Counted from the first letter of the stretch, positions 22,888 to 33,049 are shown. The stretch: DNA of 38,333 nt from Rhodococcus sp. EPR-157 (GCF_001647195.1 NZ_LVCV01000110.1:1-38333), one strand, 5' to 3'. Translations and numbers: made by a program. Notes: generated from the letters alone by a model not told the origin.

Positions 22888-23664
22888 TTACCGATTGACG
22901 AACTTCGCCTGCCGCTTCTCGACGAAGGCAGCCATTCCCTCTTTCTGGTCCTCCGTCGCGAACGTCGAGTGGAACAAGCGCCGCTCGAACCGAACTCCCT
23001 CGGCCAGAGAGGATTCGAAAGAACGATTGACGGCGTCCTTGGCCATCATCGCAATCGGCAACGACATCTCGGCAATGGTCGTCGCAGTCGCAATGGCGTC
23101 GTCCAGCAGGTCTGCTGCGGGGACGATTCGCGACACCAGGCCAGCGCGTTCGGCTTCCTCGACCTTCATGTTCCGGCCGGTCAGGCACATCTCCATGGCC
23201 TTCGCTTTGCCGACAGCGCGCGTGAGTCGTTGCGAGCCACCGATCCCGGGAATGACGCCGAGCTTGATCTCAGGCTGCCCGAACACGGCATTGTCGGCGG
23301 CGATCAACACATCGCACAGCATGGCCAGCTCACAGCCACCTCCGAGGGCGTACCCGGCCACGGCTGCGACGATGGGAGTCCTCGCCGCGCTGAGTCGATC
23401 CCACGCAGTGAAGAAATCGTCGAGATACACATCCATGTAGGACTTCGGCTGCATCTCCTTGATGTCCGCTCCGGCGGCGAAAGCCTTCTCGGATCCGGTG
23501 ATCAGAATTGCACCGATTCCCTCGTCGCGGTCGAGGTCCTCGACTACTGCGACGACCTCACGCATCAACTCGGAGTTCAACGCGTTCAGCGCTTTCGGGC
23601 GATTCAAGGTGATGATGCCTACGCGCCCGCGGCGCTCGAGCAGGATCGTGTTGTACTCACTCAT
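22888..23664 (-). CDS. Enoyl-CoA hydratase of the valine operon
   Basis: The 258-residue crotonase-fold enzyme has [11 protein letters not shown] and [44 protein letters not shown], with the oxyanion-hole and two catalytic Glu positions of active hydratases. Being last in the operon and coupled to mmsB by a 4-base overlap, it probably hydrates methacrylyl-CoA to 3-hydroxyisobutyryl-CoA in valine breakdown, though such enzymes are broad in substrate. It is distinct from the related hydrolase at 24566, which is 100 residues longer. Confidence 0.92.
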   Translation of the reverse strand: MSEYNTILLERRGRVGIITLNRPKALNALNSELMREVVAVVEDLDRDEGIGAILITGSEKAFAAGADIKEMQPKSYMDVYLDDFFTAWDRLSAARTPIVAAVAGYALGGGCELAMLCDVLIAADNAVFGQPEIKLGVIPGIGGSQRLTRAVGKAKAMEMCLTGRNMKVEEAERAGLVSRIVPAADLLDDAIATATTIAEMSLPIAMMAKDAVNRSFESSLAEGVRFERRLFHSTFATEDQKEGMAAFVEKRQAKFVNR

Positions 23665-24569
23665 TCGGCTGCCCCTGTCGAGCGCTCGCGGATGTCGTTG
23701 ATGATGCCGGAGAAGTCGACATCGGTGCCGCCGCCGGACGTCTCCTTGAATCGTGCGTATATCTCCGCGGCCTGAAGCCCGAGTACACCTTCGACGCCGT
23801 TGTCGCGCAAAGCGTTCGCCGCAAGACCGAGATCCTTGTCCATCAAAGCGGCCGCGAATCCCGGCTTGTAGTCGTTGTTCGCGGGAGAAGTCGGAACGGG
23901 ACCCGGCACCGGGCAATTCGTCGTGAGTGCCCAGCACTGACCCGACGCAGTCGATGCCACGTCGAACAGCGCTTGATTGCTGAGCCCGAGCTTCTCGCCG
24001 AGAACGAACGCCTCGCTGATCGCGATCATGGATACCCCGAGGATCATGTTGTTGCAGATCTTGGCAGCTTGGCCGTTGCCGGCCGAGCCGCAGTGCACGA
24101 CCTTGCGTCCCATCACGTCGAGAATTGCAGCAGCAGAATCGAAGTCCTCCGCCGAGCCACCGACCATGAACGTCAGCGTTCCGGCTGCCGCTCCCCCGAC
24201 TCCGCCGGACACGGGCGCGTCGAGACTGCGGTGACCGGCTTCGTTCACCAGCTTGTGGGCGGCATGGGCGTCGGCGACGTCGATGGTCGACGAATCGACG
24301 AACAACGTCCCAGGCGCAGCTGCCGGGAGCAGATCCTTGTACAGATCGAGCACGAGACGCCCGTTCGGCAGCATCGTGACGACGATGTCGGCGTCCTCGA
24401 CAGCGGCGACAGCCGACTCTACGACGGTGACGCCGTCGGACTTCGCCTGGCTCAGCGCTGCGGGAACGAGATCGAACCCCTGCACCGTGTATCCGGCTTT
24501 GACCAGATTGGCTGCCATCGGGCCGCCCATGTGCCCGAGGCCGATGAACCCAATCGTCTTCTCACTCAT
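23661..24569 (-). CDS. mmsB: 3-Hydroxyisobutyrate dehydrogenase
   Basis: The 302-residue protein has the N-terminal NAD-binding motif [47 protein letters not shown] and the catalytic Lys region [12 protein letters not shown], all standard for 3-hydroxyisobutyrate dehydrogenases. It oxidises 3-hydroxyisobutyrate to methylmalonate semialdehyde with NAD. The start overlaps the upstream hydrolase stop and the stop overlaps the hydratase start (ATGA both times). Length and context agree with MmsB. Confidence 0.95.
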   Translation of the reverse strand: MSEKTIGFIGLGHMGGPMAANLVKAGYTVQGFDLVPAALSQAKSDGVTVVESAVAAVEDADIVVTMLPNGRLVLDLYKDLLPAAAPGTLFVDSSTIDVADAHAAHKLVNEAGHRSLDAPVSGGVGGAAAGTLTFMVGGSAEDFDSAAAILDVMGRKVVHCGSAGNGQAAKICNNMILGVSMIAISEAFVLGEKLGLSNQALFDVASTASGQCWALTTNCPVPGPVPTSPANNDYKPGFAAALMDKDLGLAANALRDNGVEGVLGLQAAEIYARFKETSGGGTDVDFSGIINDIRERSTGAAE

Positions 24570-25648
24570 ACGTTTGCTCCCAGTTCGCTCGACGGTCGTT
24601 CCGCAGGCTCCACTCCCAGCCCAAGTTCTGCGGTGCCCACTGACTCGAAGTACCGATCGACGTCGGCCGCGGTGACGTCCGCCAGCGTTGCCGGTGACCA
24701 CTTCGGGTTTCTGTCCTTCTCCACGACCTGCGCGCGAATCCCTTCGACCAGGTCATGAGAGTCGAGACTTGCGAGCGAGACTCGGTACTCCTCGTCCAGC
24801 ACCTGCTCCAACGACGACGCGGCAGCGGCACGCCGAAGCGACTTCAGCGTCACCTTCAACGACACCGGCGACTTCGACTCGATGTCGTTCGCAGCCTTCT
24901 CCGCGGCTTCGATTCCACTGCCTCGTAGACCGTCGACGATTTCCTCGACCGTGTCGGCACTGTAGAACAGGTCGATCCAACTTCGCGCGGCTTCGAGCGT
25001 CGACTCCGGTGCTTCCTCGGTGAACTCGGCGAGCGCGTCCGAGAGCAGGCCTGTCTCCAGTGCCTGGCAGAACTTTTCGAGATTGCCCGACGGCATGTAG
25101 TGATCGGCGAAGCCGGCAGCGATAGCGTCCCCCGCGTCCATCCGAGCCGTCGTCAAACCGAGGTGCGTGCCCAGTTCGCCCGGGGAACGCGACAACAGGT
25201 ACGTGCCACCGACGTCCGGGATGAAACCGATCCCGACCTCGGGCATCGCGATCTTCGAACGCTCGGTGACGATGCGAGTGTTTCCATGCGCCGACAACCC
25301 GACGCCGCCGCCCATGACCACACCGTCCATGATGGCGACATACGGCTTGGAGAATCGCGCGATCGCGGCGTTGAGGATGTACTCCTCGCGCCAGAAGTCT
25401 TTCGTGCTCGAGCCACCTTCTTTGGCGTCGTGATAGATCGAGACGATGTCGCCGCCCGCGCAGAGTCCGCGCTCGCCGGCACCGACGAGCAGAACCAGAT
25501 CGATGTCGTCGTCGACTGCCCACGCGTCGAGCTGCGGGGCGATCTGCTGCACCATCGCGTGGTTGAGCGCATTGATGGCTTTCGGCCGGTTCAGCGTGAT
25601 CCGACCGACACCGCCACGGACGTCGAACAAGACTTCGGGCTCTGTCAT
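24566..25648 (-). CDS. 3-Hydroxyisobutyryl-CoA hydrolase
   Basis: The 360-residue crotonase-superfamily protein is longer than plain hydratases and has the hydrolase pattern [55 protein letters not shown] and [21 protein letters not shown]. Together with the extra C-terminal helices ([26 protein letters not shown]), this marks 3-hydroxyisobutyryl-CoA hydrolase. It releases free 3-hydroxyisobutyrate from its CoA ester, the thioester-hydrolysing step unique to valine breakdown. It overlaps its neighbours by 4 bases on each side. Confidence 0.93.
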   Translation of the reverse strand: MTEPEVLFDVRGGVGRITLNRPKAINALNHAMVQQIAPQLDAWAVDDDIDLVLLVGAGERGLCAGGDIVSIYHDAKEGGSSTKDFWREEYILNAAIARFSKPYVAIMDGVVMGGGVGLSAHGNTRIVTERSKIAMPEVGIGFIPDVGGTYLLSRSPGELGTHLGLTTARMDAGDAIAAGFADHYMPSGNLEKFCQALETGLLSDALAEFTEEAPESTLEAARSWIDLFYSADTVEEIVDGLRGSGIEAAEKAANDIESKSPVSLKVTLKSLRRAAAASSLEQVLDEEYRVSLASLDSHDLVEGIRAQVVEKDRNPKWSPATLADVTAADVDRYFESVGTAELGLGVEPAERPSSELGANV

Positions 25649-26784
25649 GCTGCTCCCACTATCGAGCGAGCCACCACGACTCGCATGATCTCGTTGGTTC
25701 CCTCGAGGATCTGGTGTACGCGAAGATCGCGAACGATCTTCTCGACGCCGTACTCCGCAAGATACCCGTAACCACCGAGTAACTGTAATGCGTCGTTGGC
25801 AACCTGGAAACCGGTGTCGGTGGCGAATCTCTTTGCCATCGCGCAGAGTTCGACCTTGTCGGGTGCGTTCTCCTGCAAGGCGTCCGCAGCCCTCCACAGC
25901 ATCGTCCGCGCAGCCTCGAGTTCGGTCTTCATATCGGCCAAGCGGAACTGCAGTGCCTGGGCGTCGAGCAACCGTGCGCCGAACGCCTTACGTTCCAACA
26001 GATACGCGATCGCCTTGTCGAGGGCGGACTGTGCACCGCCGATCGAACACGCGGCGATGTTGAGCCGCCCGCCGTTCAAGCCGTTCATCGCAATGCGGAA
26101 GCCGTCACCTTCGCTGCCGAGAAGGTTGACCGCCGGCACCCGGACGTCTTCGAAGACGACCTGCCTCGTCGGCTGGGCGTTCCACCCCATCTTCTTCTCG
26201 TTCGCACCGAACGAAAGACCCGGTGAATCCTTCGGGACGATGATCGCGGAAATGCCCTTCGACCCGGCATCCCCGGTGCGCACCATCACGACGTAGACGT
26301 CGGATGTTCCTGCTCCCGAGATGAATTGCTTGACTCCGTTGAGGATGTAGTCGTCACCGTCGCGAACAGCCTTGGTGCTCAGAGCCGCTGCGTCGGAACC
26401 CGCTCCTGGCTCGGTGAGGCAGTAGCTGCCCAACTGGTCCATCGAGCACAGGCCCGGCACCCAGGTGCGGCGCTGCTCGTCGTTTCCGTAGGTGTCGATC
26501 ATCCACGTCACCATGTTGTGGATCGAGATGTACGCCGCGATGGATGGATCGCCCGTCGCAAGTTGCTCGAAGATTCGGACCGAATCCAGCCTGGTCAAGC
26601 CGGATCCGCCGACGTCCTCGCCGATGTAGATGCCGCCCATGCCCAGTCCCGCAGCCTTGCGCAGCACGTCCACCGGGAAGTGTTTGTTCTGATCCCACTC
26701 GACGGCATTGGGGGCGAGGAACTCGTCGGCGAAATCTCGTGCCGTCTCGTTGATCGCACGCTCGTCCTCGGTCAAGGTGAACAT
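25645..26784 (-). CDS. Acyl-CoA dehydrogenase, isobutyryl-CoA type
   Basis: The 379-residue protein is a full acyl-CoA dehydrogenase: [95 protein letters not shown]. The Glu in LEGTNEI (about residue 363) is the catalytic base position. Being between mmsA and the hydrolase, it most likely oxidises isobutyryl-CoA to methacrylyl-CoA. It corresponds to fadE9 next to mmsA in mycobacteria. It starts 3 bases after the mmsA stop. Short branched acyl-CoAs from isoleucine or leucine could also be substrates. Confidence 0.93.
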   Translation of the reverse strand: MFTLTEDERAINETARDFADEFLAPNAVEWDQNKHFPVDVLRKAAGLGMGGIYIGEDVGGSGLTRLDSVRIFEQLATGDPSIAAYISIHNMVTWMIDTYGNDEQRRTWVPGLCSMDQLGSYCLTEPGAGSDAAALSTKAVRDGDDYILNGVKQFISGAGTSDVYVVMVRTGDAGSKGISAIIVPKDSPGLSFGANEKKMGWNAQPTRQVVFEDVRVPAVNLLGSEGDGFRIAMNGLNGGRLNIAACSIGGAQSALDKAIAYLLERKAFGARLLDAQALQFRLADMKTELEAARTMLWRAADALQENAPDKVELCAMAKRFATDTGFQVANDALQLLGGYGYLAEYGVEKIVRDLRVHQILEGTNEIMRVVVARSIVGAA

Positions 26785-26787
26785 GCG

Positions 26788-28293
26788 TCAGTCCATGTTT
26801 GGAATGACGAAGTGATTGGCGGTTGCCTCTTTCTTGCCCGACGGCCAGCGCTGCGTGACCGTCTTGGTCTTGGTGTAGAAGCGCACCGAATCGGGCCCGT
26901 GCTGGTTGAGATCGCCGAATCCGGAGCGCTTCCAACCGCCGAACGTGTGGTATGCGATCGGCACGGGAATGGGGACGTTGACGCCGACCATGCCGACCTG
27001 GACGCGGGAGCAGAAGTCGCGGGCGGTGTCACCGTCGCCGGTGAAGATGGAGACGCCGTTGCCGTATTCGTGCTCGCTGGGGAGGCGGAGGGCATCTTCG
27101 TAGTCCTTGGCGCGGACGACGATCAGGACGGGTCCGAAGATCTCTTCCTTGTAGATGCGCATGTCCGTGGTGACCTTGTCGAACAGCGTTGCACCGGCGA
27201 AGAATCCGTTCTCGTGGCCTTCGAGTCGGAAGTCGCGGCCGTCGACGACGAGTTCGGCGCCCTCGTCGATACCGATCTGCGTGTAGTCGTTGACGCGCTC
27301 GAGGGCGTCGCTTCCGACGAGCGGGCCGAAGTCGGCGTTCTCGTCGTCGGAGCGGCCGATCTTCAGCGTCGCGACACGTTCTTTCAGCTTGGCGACAAGA
27401 GCATCCGCGGTCTCTTCACCGACAGGCACGGCGACGGAGATGGCCATGCAGCGCTCTCCGGCCGAGCCGTACGCGGCACCGAGGAGGGCGTCGGCGACCT
27501 GGTCCAGATCGGCGTCCGGCATGACGAGCGCGTGGTTCTTGGCGCCGCCGAAGCACTGCGCGCGCTTGCCGTTCTTGGCGGCCTCTTCGTAGATGTACTG
27601 CGCGATCGGGGTGGATCCGACGAAGCCGATAGCCTTGACGCGATCGTCGTTGAGCAGCACGTCGACGGCATTCTTGCCACCGTTGACGACGTTGAAGACG
27701 CCGGGCGGAAGACCAGCTTCGAGGAAGAGTTCGGCCAGCTTGAGCGGTACGGACGGGTCACGCTCGGACGGCTTGAGGATGAATGCGTTGCCGCAGGCGA
27801 TCGCCGGGCCCGCCTTCCACAGCGGAATCATCGCCGGGAAGTTGAACGGGGTGATGCCGGCAACAACGCCGAGCGGCTGACGCATGGAGTAGACGTCGAT
27901 ACCGCCGCCTGCACCCTCGGTGTATTCACCCTTGAGCAGGTGCGGGATACCGACGGCGAACTCGACGACCTCGAGGCCGCGCTGAATGTCGCCCTTGGCA
28001 TCGGCGATGGTCTTGCCGTGCTCGCTGGAGAGCAGTCTGGCCATTTCGTCCATGTCGCGATTGATCAGCTGCAGGAACTTCATCAGCACGCGTGCTCGGC
28101 GCTGCGGGTTCCAGCTCGCCCACTCGACCTGCGCCTGCGCGGCGTCGGCGATGGCGGCTTCGACCTCGGCATCGCTGGCCAACGGCACCAGCGCCTGGAC
28201 CTCACCGGTGTTGGGGTCGAAGACGTCGCCGAAGTTGCCCGACTCTCCTGCTACGTGCTTGCCGCCGATGAAGTGAGTGAGTTCGCGAGCCAT
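26788..28293 (-). CDS. mmsA: Methylmalonate-semialdehyde dehydrogenase (CoA-acylating)
   Basis: The 501-residue aldehyde dehydrogenase has FNFPAMIPLWKAGPAIACGNAFILKPSE, FGGAKNHALVMPDADLDQ and GSAGERCMAISV with the catalytic Cys near residue 281. GAKNHAL in place of the usual Glu-containing motif is typical of the CoA-acylating MmsA type. It converts methylmalonate semialdehyde to propionyl-CoA and CO2, the last step of valine breakdown. AGGACGG precedes the ATG at 28291-28293. It is first in the five-gene operon. Confidence 0.95.
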   Translation of the reverse strand: MARELTHFIGGKHVAGESGNFGDVFDPNTGEVQALVPLASDAEVEAAIADAAQAQVEWASWNPQRRARVLMKFLQLINRDMDEMARLLSSEHGKTIADAKGDIQRGLEVVEFAVGIPHLLKGEYTEGAGGGIDVYSMRQPLGVVAGITPFNFPAMIPLWKAGPAIACGNAFILKPSERDPSVPLKLAELFLEAGLPPGVFNVVNGGKNAVDVLLNDDRVKAIGFVGSTPIAQYIYEEAAKNGKRAQCFGGAKNHALVMPDADLDQVADALLGAAYGSAGERCMAISVAVPVGEETADALVAKLKERVATLKIGRSDDENADFGPLVGSDALERVNDYTQIGIDEGAELVVDGRDFRLEGHENGFFAGATLFDKVTTDMRIYKEEIFGPVLIVVRAKDYEDALRLPSEHEYGNGVSIFTGDGDTARDFCSRVQVGMVGVNVPIPVPIAYHTFGGWKRSGFGDLNQHGPDSVRFYTKTKTVTQRWPSGKKEATANHFVIPNMD

Positions 28294-28335
28294 GAAATCC
28301 GTCCTAACACATACGAGGAGGTGAAGTGTGCCCAT

Positions 28336-28397
28336 CCTATAGTCGGACTTCCATGTATGTCTACCCAGTGGCACGAAAGAGTGCACCCAGATGCACT
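28336..28397 (-). promoter_or_regulatory. mmsA promoter with upstream palindrome
   Basis: On the minus strand, TAGACA (28358-28363) and TATAGG (28336-28341) with a 16-base spacer form a promoter about 40 bp before the mmsA ATG. AGTGCA-CCCAGA-TGCACT (28380-28397) is a perfect 18-bp inverted repeat about 17 bp upstream of the -35, a position that suits an activator. No regulator gene is adjacent. Confidence 0.55.
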
Positions 28398-28410
28398 TAA
28401 CCGCGCCAGT

Positions 28411-28425
28411 GGCGGCGGAGCCGCC
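28411..28425 (-). terminator. Hairpin at the end of the helicase/SWIM operon
   Basis: GGCGGC (28411-28416) and GCCGCC (28420-28425) pair around a 3-base loop directly after the SWIM gene's TGA. The GC-rich stem fits an actinobacterial terminator; there is no U-tract. Confidence 0.5.
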
Positions 28426-29178
28426 TCACATGCGTTCGTAGAACGAGCGTAGATCGGCCACAGCCCGACTGACCTCGGCCTCATCGGAGCCGTCGGCTCG
28501 AAAGACCCTGCGCAGAATCAGCGGATCCAAGTCGTCCATGACTGCACTGACGCTCACCTTCGGCAACCCGGGAAACGACGCCTTGTCCGAGAACCAGTCG
28601 CTCGGATCCATCTCGACATCGTCGTCGCCGACCCCTTCGATCAGCTGATCGAGGTCGACCCCGCGGAGCGTCAAGATGGTCGCCGCGGAGGCGTCGATAT
28701 GTTCGGCTGCGATGTACATCAGCGCTGCCGAGTGCTTGCACGGCCACCCGTCGTCCGGACAGCTGCAATCGAAATCGAGTTGACCTTTGTCGTGCGGCAG
28801 CAGCACTGACGCCAGCGCCTGCGGAATCGCGTTCGACGCAAGTTCGGCCAGCATGCCCGGATTCGACCTCACCCGCTCGACGAGCGCAGCGATCTGCCCG
28901 TCGGTCAGCGGGTCGACCATGACCGAAGCCGAGAACGGCTCGAGCTGGCTGCCCTGGACTTCACCGTAGATCTGTCCGCGTTCGACACCGAGATTGAGCA
29001 CCTGCCCCTGACGCGCATAGGTTCGGCCCCGAGCGATCCGTCCCGGATCCGCCAGATCCTCCATCGCCGTCACGAAGTGCCTGCCCCACCATGTTTGTCC
29101 GAAAGCGCCGCGCTTGTTCTGCGACTCGATGCCGCCCTTTGCTTTTCGACGCTTGCCGTACTGACTGAAGTCGGCCAT
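28426..29178 (-). CDS. SWIM zinc-finger protein
   Basis: The 250-residue protein has the SWIM motif CxCxnCxH as DCSCPDDGWPCKHSAALMYIAAEHID (about residue 137-160), which binds zinc and is thought to mediate protein or DNA contacts. The N-terminal part (KRGAFGQTWWGRHFVTAMEDLADPGRIARGRTYARQGQV) is also conserved in this family. It overlaps the helicase stop by one base, and these two genes are commonly paired, so the SWIM protein probably works with the SNF2 helicase. The molecular role is not established. Confidence 0.88.
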   Translation of the reverse strand: MADFSQYGKRRKAKGGIESQNKRGAFGQTWWGRHFVTAMEDLADPGRIARGRTYARQGQVLNLGVERGQIYGEVQGSQLEPFSASVMVDPLTDGQIAALVERVRSNPGMLAELASNAIPQALASVLLPHDKGQLDFDCSCPDDGWPCKHSAALMYIAAEHIDASAATILTLRGVDLDQLIEGVGDDDVEMDPSDWFSDKASFPGLPKVSVSAVMDDLDPLILRRVFRADGSDEAEVSRAVADLRSFYERM

Positions 29179-32003
29179 CACTCGCCCACCGCGTCCTCGC
29201 TGAGCCGGAACAGTTCCCGGAGCTCTGCGGTATCCATCTCCGTGACCCAGTTCTCGCCGGTGCCGACAGCGAGGTCGGCGAGGTCCTTCTTCGATTCGAG
29301 CATCGAATCGATCCGCTCCTCGACGGTTCCGACGCACAAGAGTTTGCGGACCTCGACGTTCTTGCGTTGTCCGATACGGAAGGCCCGGTCGGTCGCCTGA
29401 TTCTCCACGGCCGGATTCCACCATCGATCCAAGTGCACAACGTGATTCGCCGCAGTCAAGTTCAGTCCGGTGCCGCCCGCCTTGAGCGAGAGCATCATGA
29501 TGGGAGGTCCGTCCTCACTCTGGAACGACTCCACCATCGCATCGCGCTTGGTCTTGGTCACACCGCCGTGCAGGAACGGAACCTCGGTGCCGAACCTCTC
29601 GGCGAAGTACGGTGCGACGATCTCGCCGAACTCCCTGAACTGCGTGAACAGCAACGCCTTTTCGTTGTCGCCCAGGATGGCGTCGAGCATGTCCTCGACG
29701 AGCCCGATCTTGCCGGAGCGGTGCTGGCCGCGCTTGAGCACGGGCGAGCCGTCGGACAGGAAATGCGCGGGGTGATTGCATACCTGCTTGAGACGGGTCA
29801 GCGCGGACAGCACCGCACCCTTGCGCTTCATTCCCTTCGCGTCGGCGATCTGCGCCATCATCTCGTCGACGACCGCCTTGTACAGACCGGCTTGCTCGGC
29901 AGTCAGGTTGGAGCGCACAGTCATCTCGTTCTTGTCCGGCAGATCCGAGATGACCGTCGGATCGGTCTTGACCCGGCGCAGGATGAACGGCGAGGTGATC
30001 GCCCGCAATCGGGTCACCGCGCCCTCGTCCTTCTCGCGTTCGATCGGCACCGAAAACCTCTTGCGGAAATCGGACGGTCTGCCGAGCATCCCGGGGTTCG
30101 CGAAGTCGAGAATGGACCGCAACTCGTCGAGTCGATTCTCGACGGGCGTTCCGGTCAGCGCGAGCTTGTGCTCCGCCGGAATCGCCAGAGCCGCCTTCGC
30201 CTGCACGGTGCCCGAATTCTTGATGTGCTGAGCCTCGTCGAGGACGACGCGTCGCCACGTCTGCTGGGACAGCTGGGCGCGGTCCTTGGCCATCAGTGCG
30301 TAGGTCGTCACGATGAGGTCGTGCTCGGCGATCGCCTTGTCGAGCTCCTCGCCCTCGAGCCGCGCGGGACCGTGATGGACCATGACGCGCAAGCCGGGGG
30401 TGAACTTCTCCGCTTCGCGCTTCCAGTTGCCGACAACCGACATCGGCGCCACCAACAGCGTCGGCGTCGCACTGCGCTCGTGTGCGAGAAGAGTGAGGAC
30501 CTGCAGTGTCTTGCCGAGCCCCATGTCGTCGGCGAGTACTGCGCCGAGCCCGAGCCGGCTCATGAACGCCAGCCAGTCCAGCCCTCGCTGCTGGTACGGC
30601 CGCAGCGTCGCGTTCACTCCCTCGGGCATCGGGATGGGTTCGGGACTCGCGCCGGGTTCGAGCAGGGTCGCTGCCCAACCGGTAGCGCGAATATCCTCGA
30701 CCGGCGCCGGCGGCGGATCCGCCAGCGTCATCTCTCGCATCAACTTGCTCAGCGGGGTGCCGTCGCCGTGATGCTGCGCGACGTACTTCGCGGCGCGGGC
30801 CAGTTGACCGCCGTCGGCCAACACCCATTGTCCGCGCAGCCGCACGAGGTCACCCTTGGAGACGGCGAGGCGGTTCATCTCCGCCTCGGAAAGCACCATG
30901 TCGCCGAGCTGAAGCTGCCAATCGTAGGACACCAGTTCGTCCATCCCCACCGCGCGATCGGCGGCGGCTTTGGTGACCGCGGGCGATTCGACGCGCAAGC
31001 GCATCGACGGATCCAACCTGGTCCACGCTCTCGGCAACAGCACCGTCGTGCCGGTGGCCTGCAGCGCGGTTGCGCCATGTTCGACGAGGTCGATGACGAC
31101 CGACGTGGGTAGCAGAAGATCGAGTGTGCCCTCCTCGGAAGGCAGATCACGCAGCCGCGGATATGCGGCGACCGCCTCACCGAGCTTCCGCACCGCAGTC
31201 GAGAGCAGCGTGGCATCGACCTTGCGACTCATCGGAACCGGGACCGGGGCCTCGCCGTCCGCACGAAGACACACCTGCAGCGTCCAGAACGCCTCGTCCT
31301 CGCTGTCGTCGCCCTCGCTGTCGCCCTCGCTGTCGTCGTCAGGTTCGAGCAACCGCAACACCAACGACGGTTCGTCGACGGTGAGACTGCCGCGCCACTT
31401 GTCCAGCAACGCCGAGATCTGCTGAGTTCCATCGGAGTACGGGTCGTCGCGTACGAGAGCCGAGAGCAGAGGGTGCTCCGAATCAGGTCTTCCCAGAATC
31501 GATCTCACGATCGGATCGGTGAGTTCGCGGGTGATGTCGTCGAGGATCTTCTTGGGCCGCTCCTGGGCTCGCTGCACCGGGGGCATCGCAACGGCGAGCT
31601 CACTGAGCCACGCGCGCTGGCGTTCACCGCCGACGAGTCGCCACCGCGGCCACCACTGACCATCCATCAATTCCAACGCCGGCACGACCCGGCCGGCGCG
31701 CACCCACCGTTCGATTCCGCGTGCCACATGTGCCAGATATCTCAGGTCTCCGGAGATCAGCGCATGCGATTCCGGCGTCCGGAGCAACAAGTCGACTGCG
31801 TCCACAGGTGCCAGCGCGATGGCGGGGACCTGTGCCAGTTGCGGTTCACCGCCGTCGACGGGCGGGAACGCCACTCGCACGCGATGCCGAAACGTCCTGC
31901 TCAGGGCGTGCGCGTGAGCGGCGGGCAGGTCCGGTTCGCTGCCGGTGGTCTCGTCGTCCCACAGCATCAACCCGGCGCCGGGAGACCAGAGACCGTGCAG
32001 CAT
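29178..32003 (-). CDS. SNF2-family DEAD/DEAH helicase (HelZ-like)
   Basis: The 941-residue protein has an N-terminal helicase-associated domain (MLHGLWSPGAGLMLW...; VRAGRVVPALELMDGQWWPRWRLV) and the seven SNF2 motifs: LADDMGLGKTLQ near residue 490, VLDEAQHIKN near 588, LTGTPVENRLDEL, LLFTQFREFGEIV, LSLKAGGTGLNLTAANHVVHLDRWWNPAVENQATDRAFRIGQ. It should move on double-stranded DNA or remodel DNA-protein complexes using ATP. An acidic repeat (DDDSEGDSEGDDSEDE, about residue 225) is unusual. The ATG at 32003 matches mycobacterial HelZ starts; a TTG at 32015 is the other option. Confidence 0.93.
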   Translation of the reverse strand: MLHGLWSPGAGLMLWDDETTGSEPDLPAAHAHALSRTFRHRVRVAFPPVDGGEPQLAQVPAIALAPVDAVDLLLRTPESHALISGDLRYLAHVARGIERWVRAGRVVPALELMDGQWWPRWRLVGGERQRAWLSELAVAMPPVQRAQERPKKILDDITRELTDPIVRSILGRPDSEHPLLSALVRDDPYSDGTQQISALLDKWRGSLTVDEPSLVLRLLEPDDDSEGDSEGDDSEDEAFWTLQVCLRADGEAPVPVPMSRKVDATLLSTAVRKLGEAVAAYPRLRDLPSEEGTLDLLLPTSVVIDLVEHGATALQATGTTVLLPRAWTRLDPSMRLRVESPAVTKAAADRAVGMDELVSYDWQLQLGDMVLSEAEMNRLAVSKGDLVRLRGQWVLADGGQLARAAKYVAQHHGDGTPLSKLMREMTLADPPPAPVEDIRATGWAATLLEPGASPEPIPMPEGVNATLRPYQQRGLDWLAFMSRLGLGAVLADDMGLGKTLQVLTLLAHERSATPTLLVAPMSVVGNWKREAEKFTPGLRVMVHHGPARLEGEELDKAIAEHDLIVTTYALMAKDRAQLSQQTWRRVVLDEAQHIKNSGTVQAKAALAIPAEHKLALTGTPVENRLDELRSILDFANPGMLGRPSDFRKRFSVPIEREKDEGAVTRLRAITSPFILRRVKTDPTVISDLPDKNEMTVRSNLTAEQAGLYKAVVDEMMAQIADAKGMKRKGAVLSALTRLKQVCNHPAHFLSDGSPVLKRGQHRSGKIGLVEDMLDAILGDNEKALLFTQFREFGEIVAPYFAERFGTEVPFLHGGVTKTKRDAMVESFQSEDGPPIMMLSLKAGGTGLNLTAANHVVHLDRWWNPAVENQATDRAFRIGQRKNVEVRKLLCVGTVEERIDSMLESKKDLADLAVGTGENWVTEMDTAELRELFRLSEDAVGE

Positions 32004-32046
32004 CCACCTATCCAATCAGCACCCCGACTTCTCGGGTGGGCGTGGT

Positions 32047-32102
32047 GCAACAGTTGCGCTCGCTGCGCGCGGGATCCCGCGTGAAAACCGCGCAACTGTT
32101 GC
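32047..32102. repeat. Nested inverted repeats between helicase and oxidoreductase
   Basis: GCAACAGTTGCGC (32047-32059) and its exact complement GCGCAACTGTTGC (32090-32102) flank a 30-bp spacer. Each arm contains an 11-bp palindrome GCAAC-A/T-GTTGC, so they can act as two operator copies 45 bp apart. Inside the spacer is CGCGGGATCCCGCG (32068-32081), a 14-bp palindrome. The region lies between the divergent helicase and quinone oxidoreductase genes. Confidence 0.8.
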
Positions 32103-32143
32103 TCTACGCCCGTTTGTCGGTGAACGTTTGGCACAGTGGACGG

Positions 32144-33049
32144 ATGATCGCTTACGGATTCAGCGAATACGGTGGCCCGGAGACGGAGTACTTCCTCGAC
32201 ATGCCCATCGCCGATCCAGGACAGGGACAACTGCTGGTTGCGGTGCACGCGGCCGGGGTGAACCCGGCCGACTGGAAGGTACGCGCGGGCAACCGCAAGG
32301 ACACCGTGCAGACGGTTCTGCCCGCAGTTCTCGGACGCGAAGTGTCGGGGACCGTCGTGCAAGTAGGTACGCACGCCGACGGCTTCTCGGTGGGCGACCA
32401 CGTTTTCGGCGCGACTGCCGCCGGGCACGGGGCGTACGCGCAGTACACAGTGCTCAATGCCTCGGCCACTGCGCACAAGCCCGCGAACGTGACGTTCGCA
32501 GCTGCCGCGACGTTGCCGGTAGCGGCAGGCACCGCCTACGACGCCCTGGATCAGCTCGCGCTGCGCAAGGAAGACACCCTGTTGGTCCTCGGCGCAGGTG
32601 GCGGAGTCGGCTCGGCAGCACTTCAGTTGGCGCGTGCCGACGGTATCGACACCATCGGAGTAGCCAGCGCAGGCAAGCGTGAGTGGGTGACGAGCCTGGG
32701 TGCAGAATTCGTGGAGTCCGGTGACGAATACGCCGAGCGAATCTCGACCGGACCGAACGGTGTACTCGACCTCGTCGGAGGTGCGACGCTGCGCTCCGTC
32801 GCTCCCCTGGTGCGAGCAGGAACGCGGATCATCAGCGTCGCCGACCCGGTGCTTGCTGCCTCGCTCGGCGGATCGGGTGTGGAGCGCAACCGATCGTCCG
32901 ACGCGTTCACGCGCTTGGCCGAACTGGTGGCCAGCGGTGTCCTCGATCCGCACATCGGCCACACGTTTCCACTGGAGCGAGCCTGCGACGCACTCGCTCT
33001 CGTCGAGACCGGACACGTACAGGGGAAGGTCGTCATCGAGGTCGGCTGA
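32144..33049 (+). CDS. NADPH:quinone oxidoreductase (medium-chain dehydrogenase, zinc-free)
   Basis: The 301-residue protein has the MDR N-terminal catalytic domain (VHAAGVNPADWKVRAGN, LGREVSGTVVQVG, FSVGDHVFG) and a Rossmann domain with LVLGAGGGVGSAALQLARADG. There is no zinc-ligand set, as in quinone oxidoreductases. Such enzymes reduce quinones or alpha,beta-unsaturated carbonyls with NADPH. The ATG at 32144 follows the nested repeat region by about 40 bp, so its expression may be controlled by it. The next gene is 61 bp downstream and unrelated in function. Confidence 0.9.
   Translation: MIAYGFSEYGGPETEYFLDMPIADPGQGQLLVAVHAAGVNPADWKVRAGNRKDTVQTVLPAVLGREVSGTVVQVGTHADGFSVGDHVFGATAAGHGAYAQYTVLNASATAHKPANVTFAAAATLPVAAGTAYDALDQLALRKEDTLLVLGAGGGVGSAALQLARADGIDTIGVASAGKREWVTSLGAEFVESGDEYAERISTGPNGVLDLVGGATLRSVAPLVRAGTRIISVADPVLAASLGGSGVERNRSSDAFTRLAELVASGVLDPHIGHTFPLERACDALALVETGHVQGKVVIEVG

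Noticed and set aside
22396-23775. 459-codon plus-strand frame across the Hsp70-like and hydratase genes
   Set aside because: It crosses two convergent conserved genes in the wrong frame and has low-complexity Arg-rich sequence.
26326-28452. 708-codon open frame on the plus strand opposite mmsA and the acyl-CoA dehydrogenase
   Set aside because: The minus-strand frames encode full, conserved enzymes with all motifs. The opposite frame is open only because of GC-rich third positions and shows no known fold.
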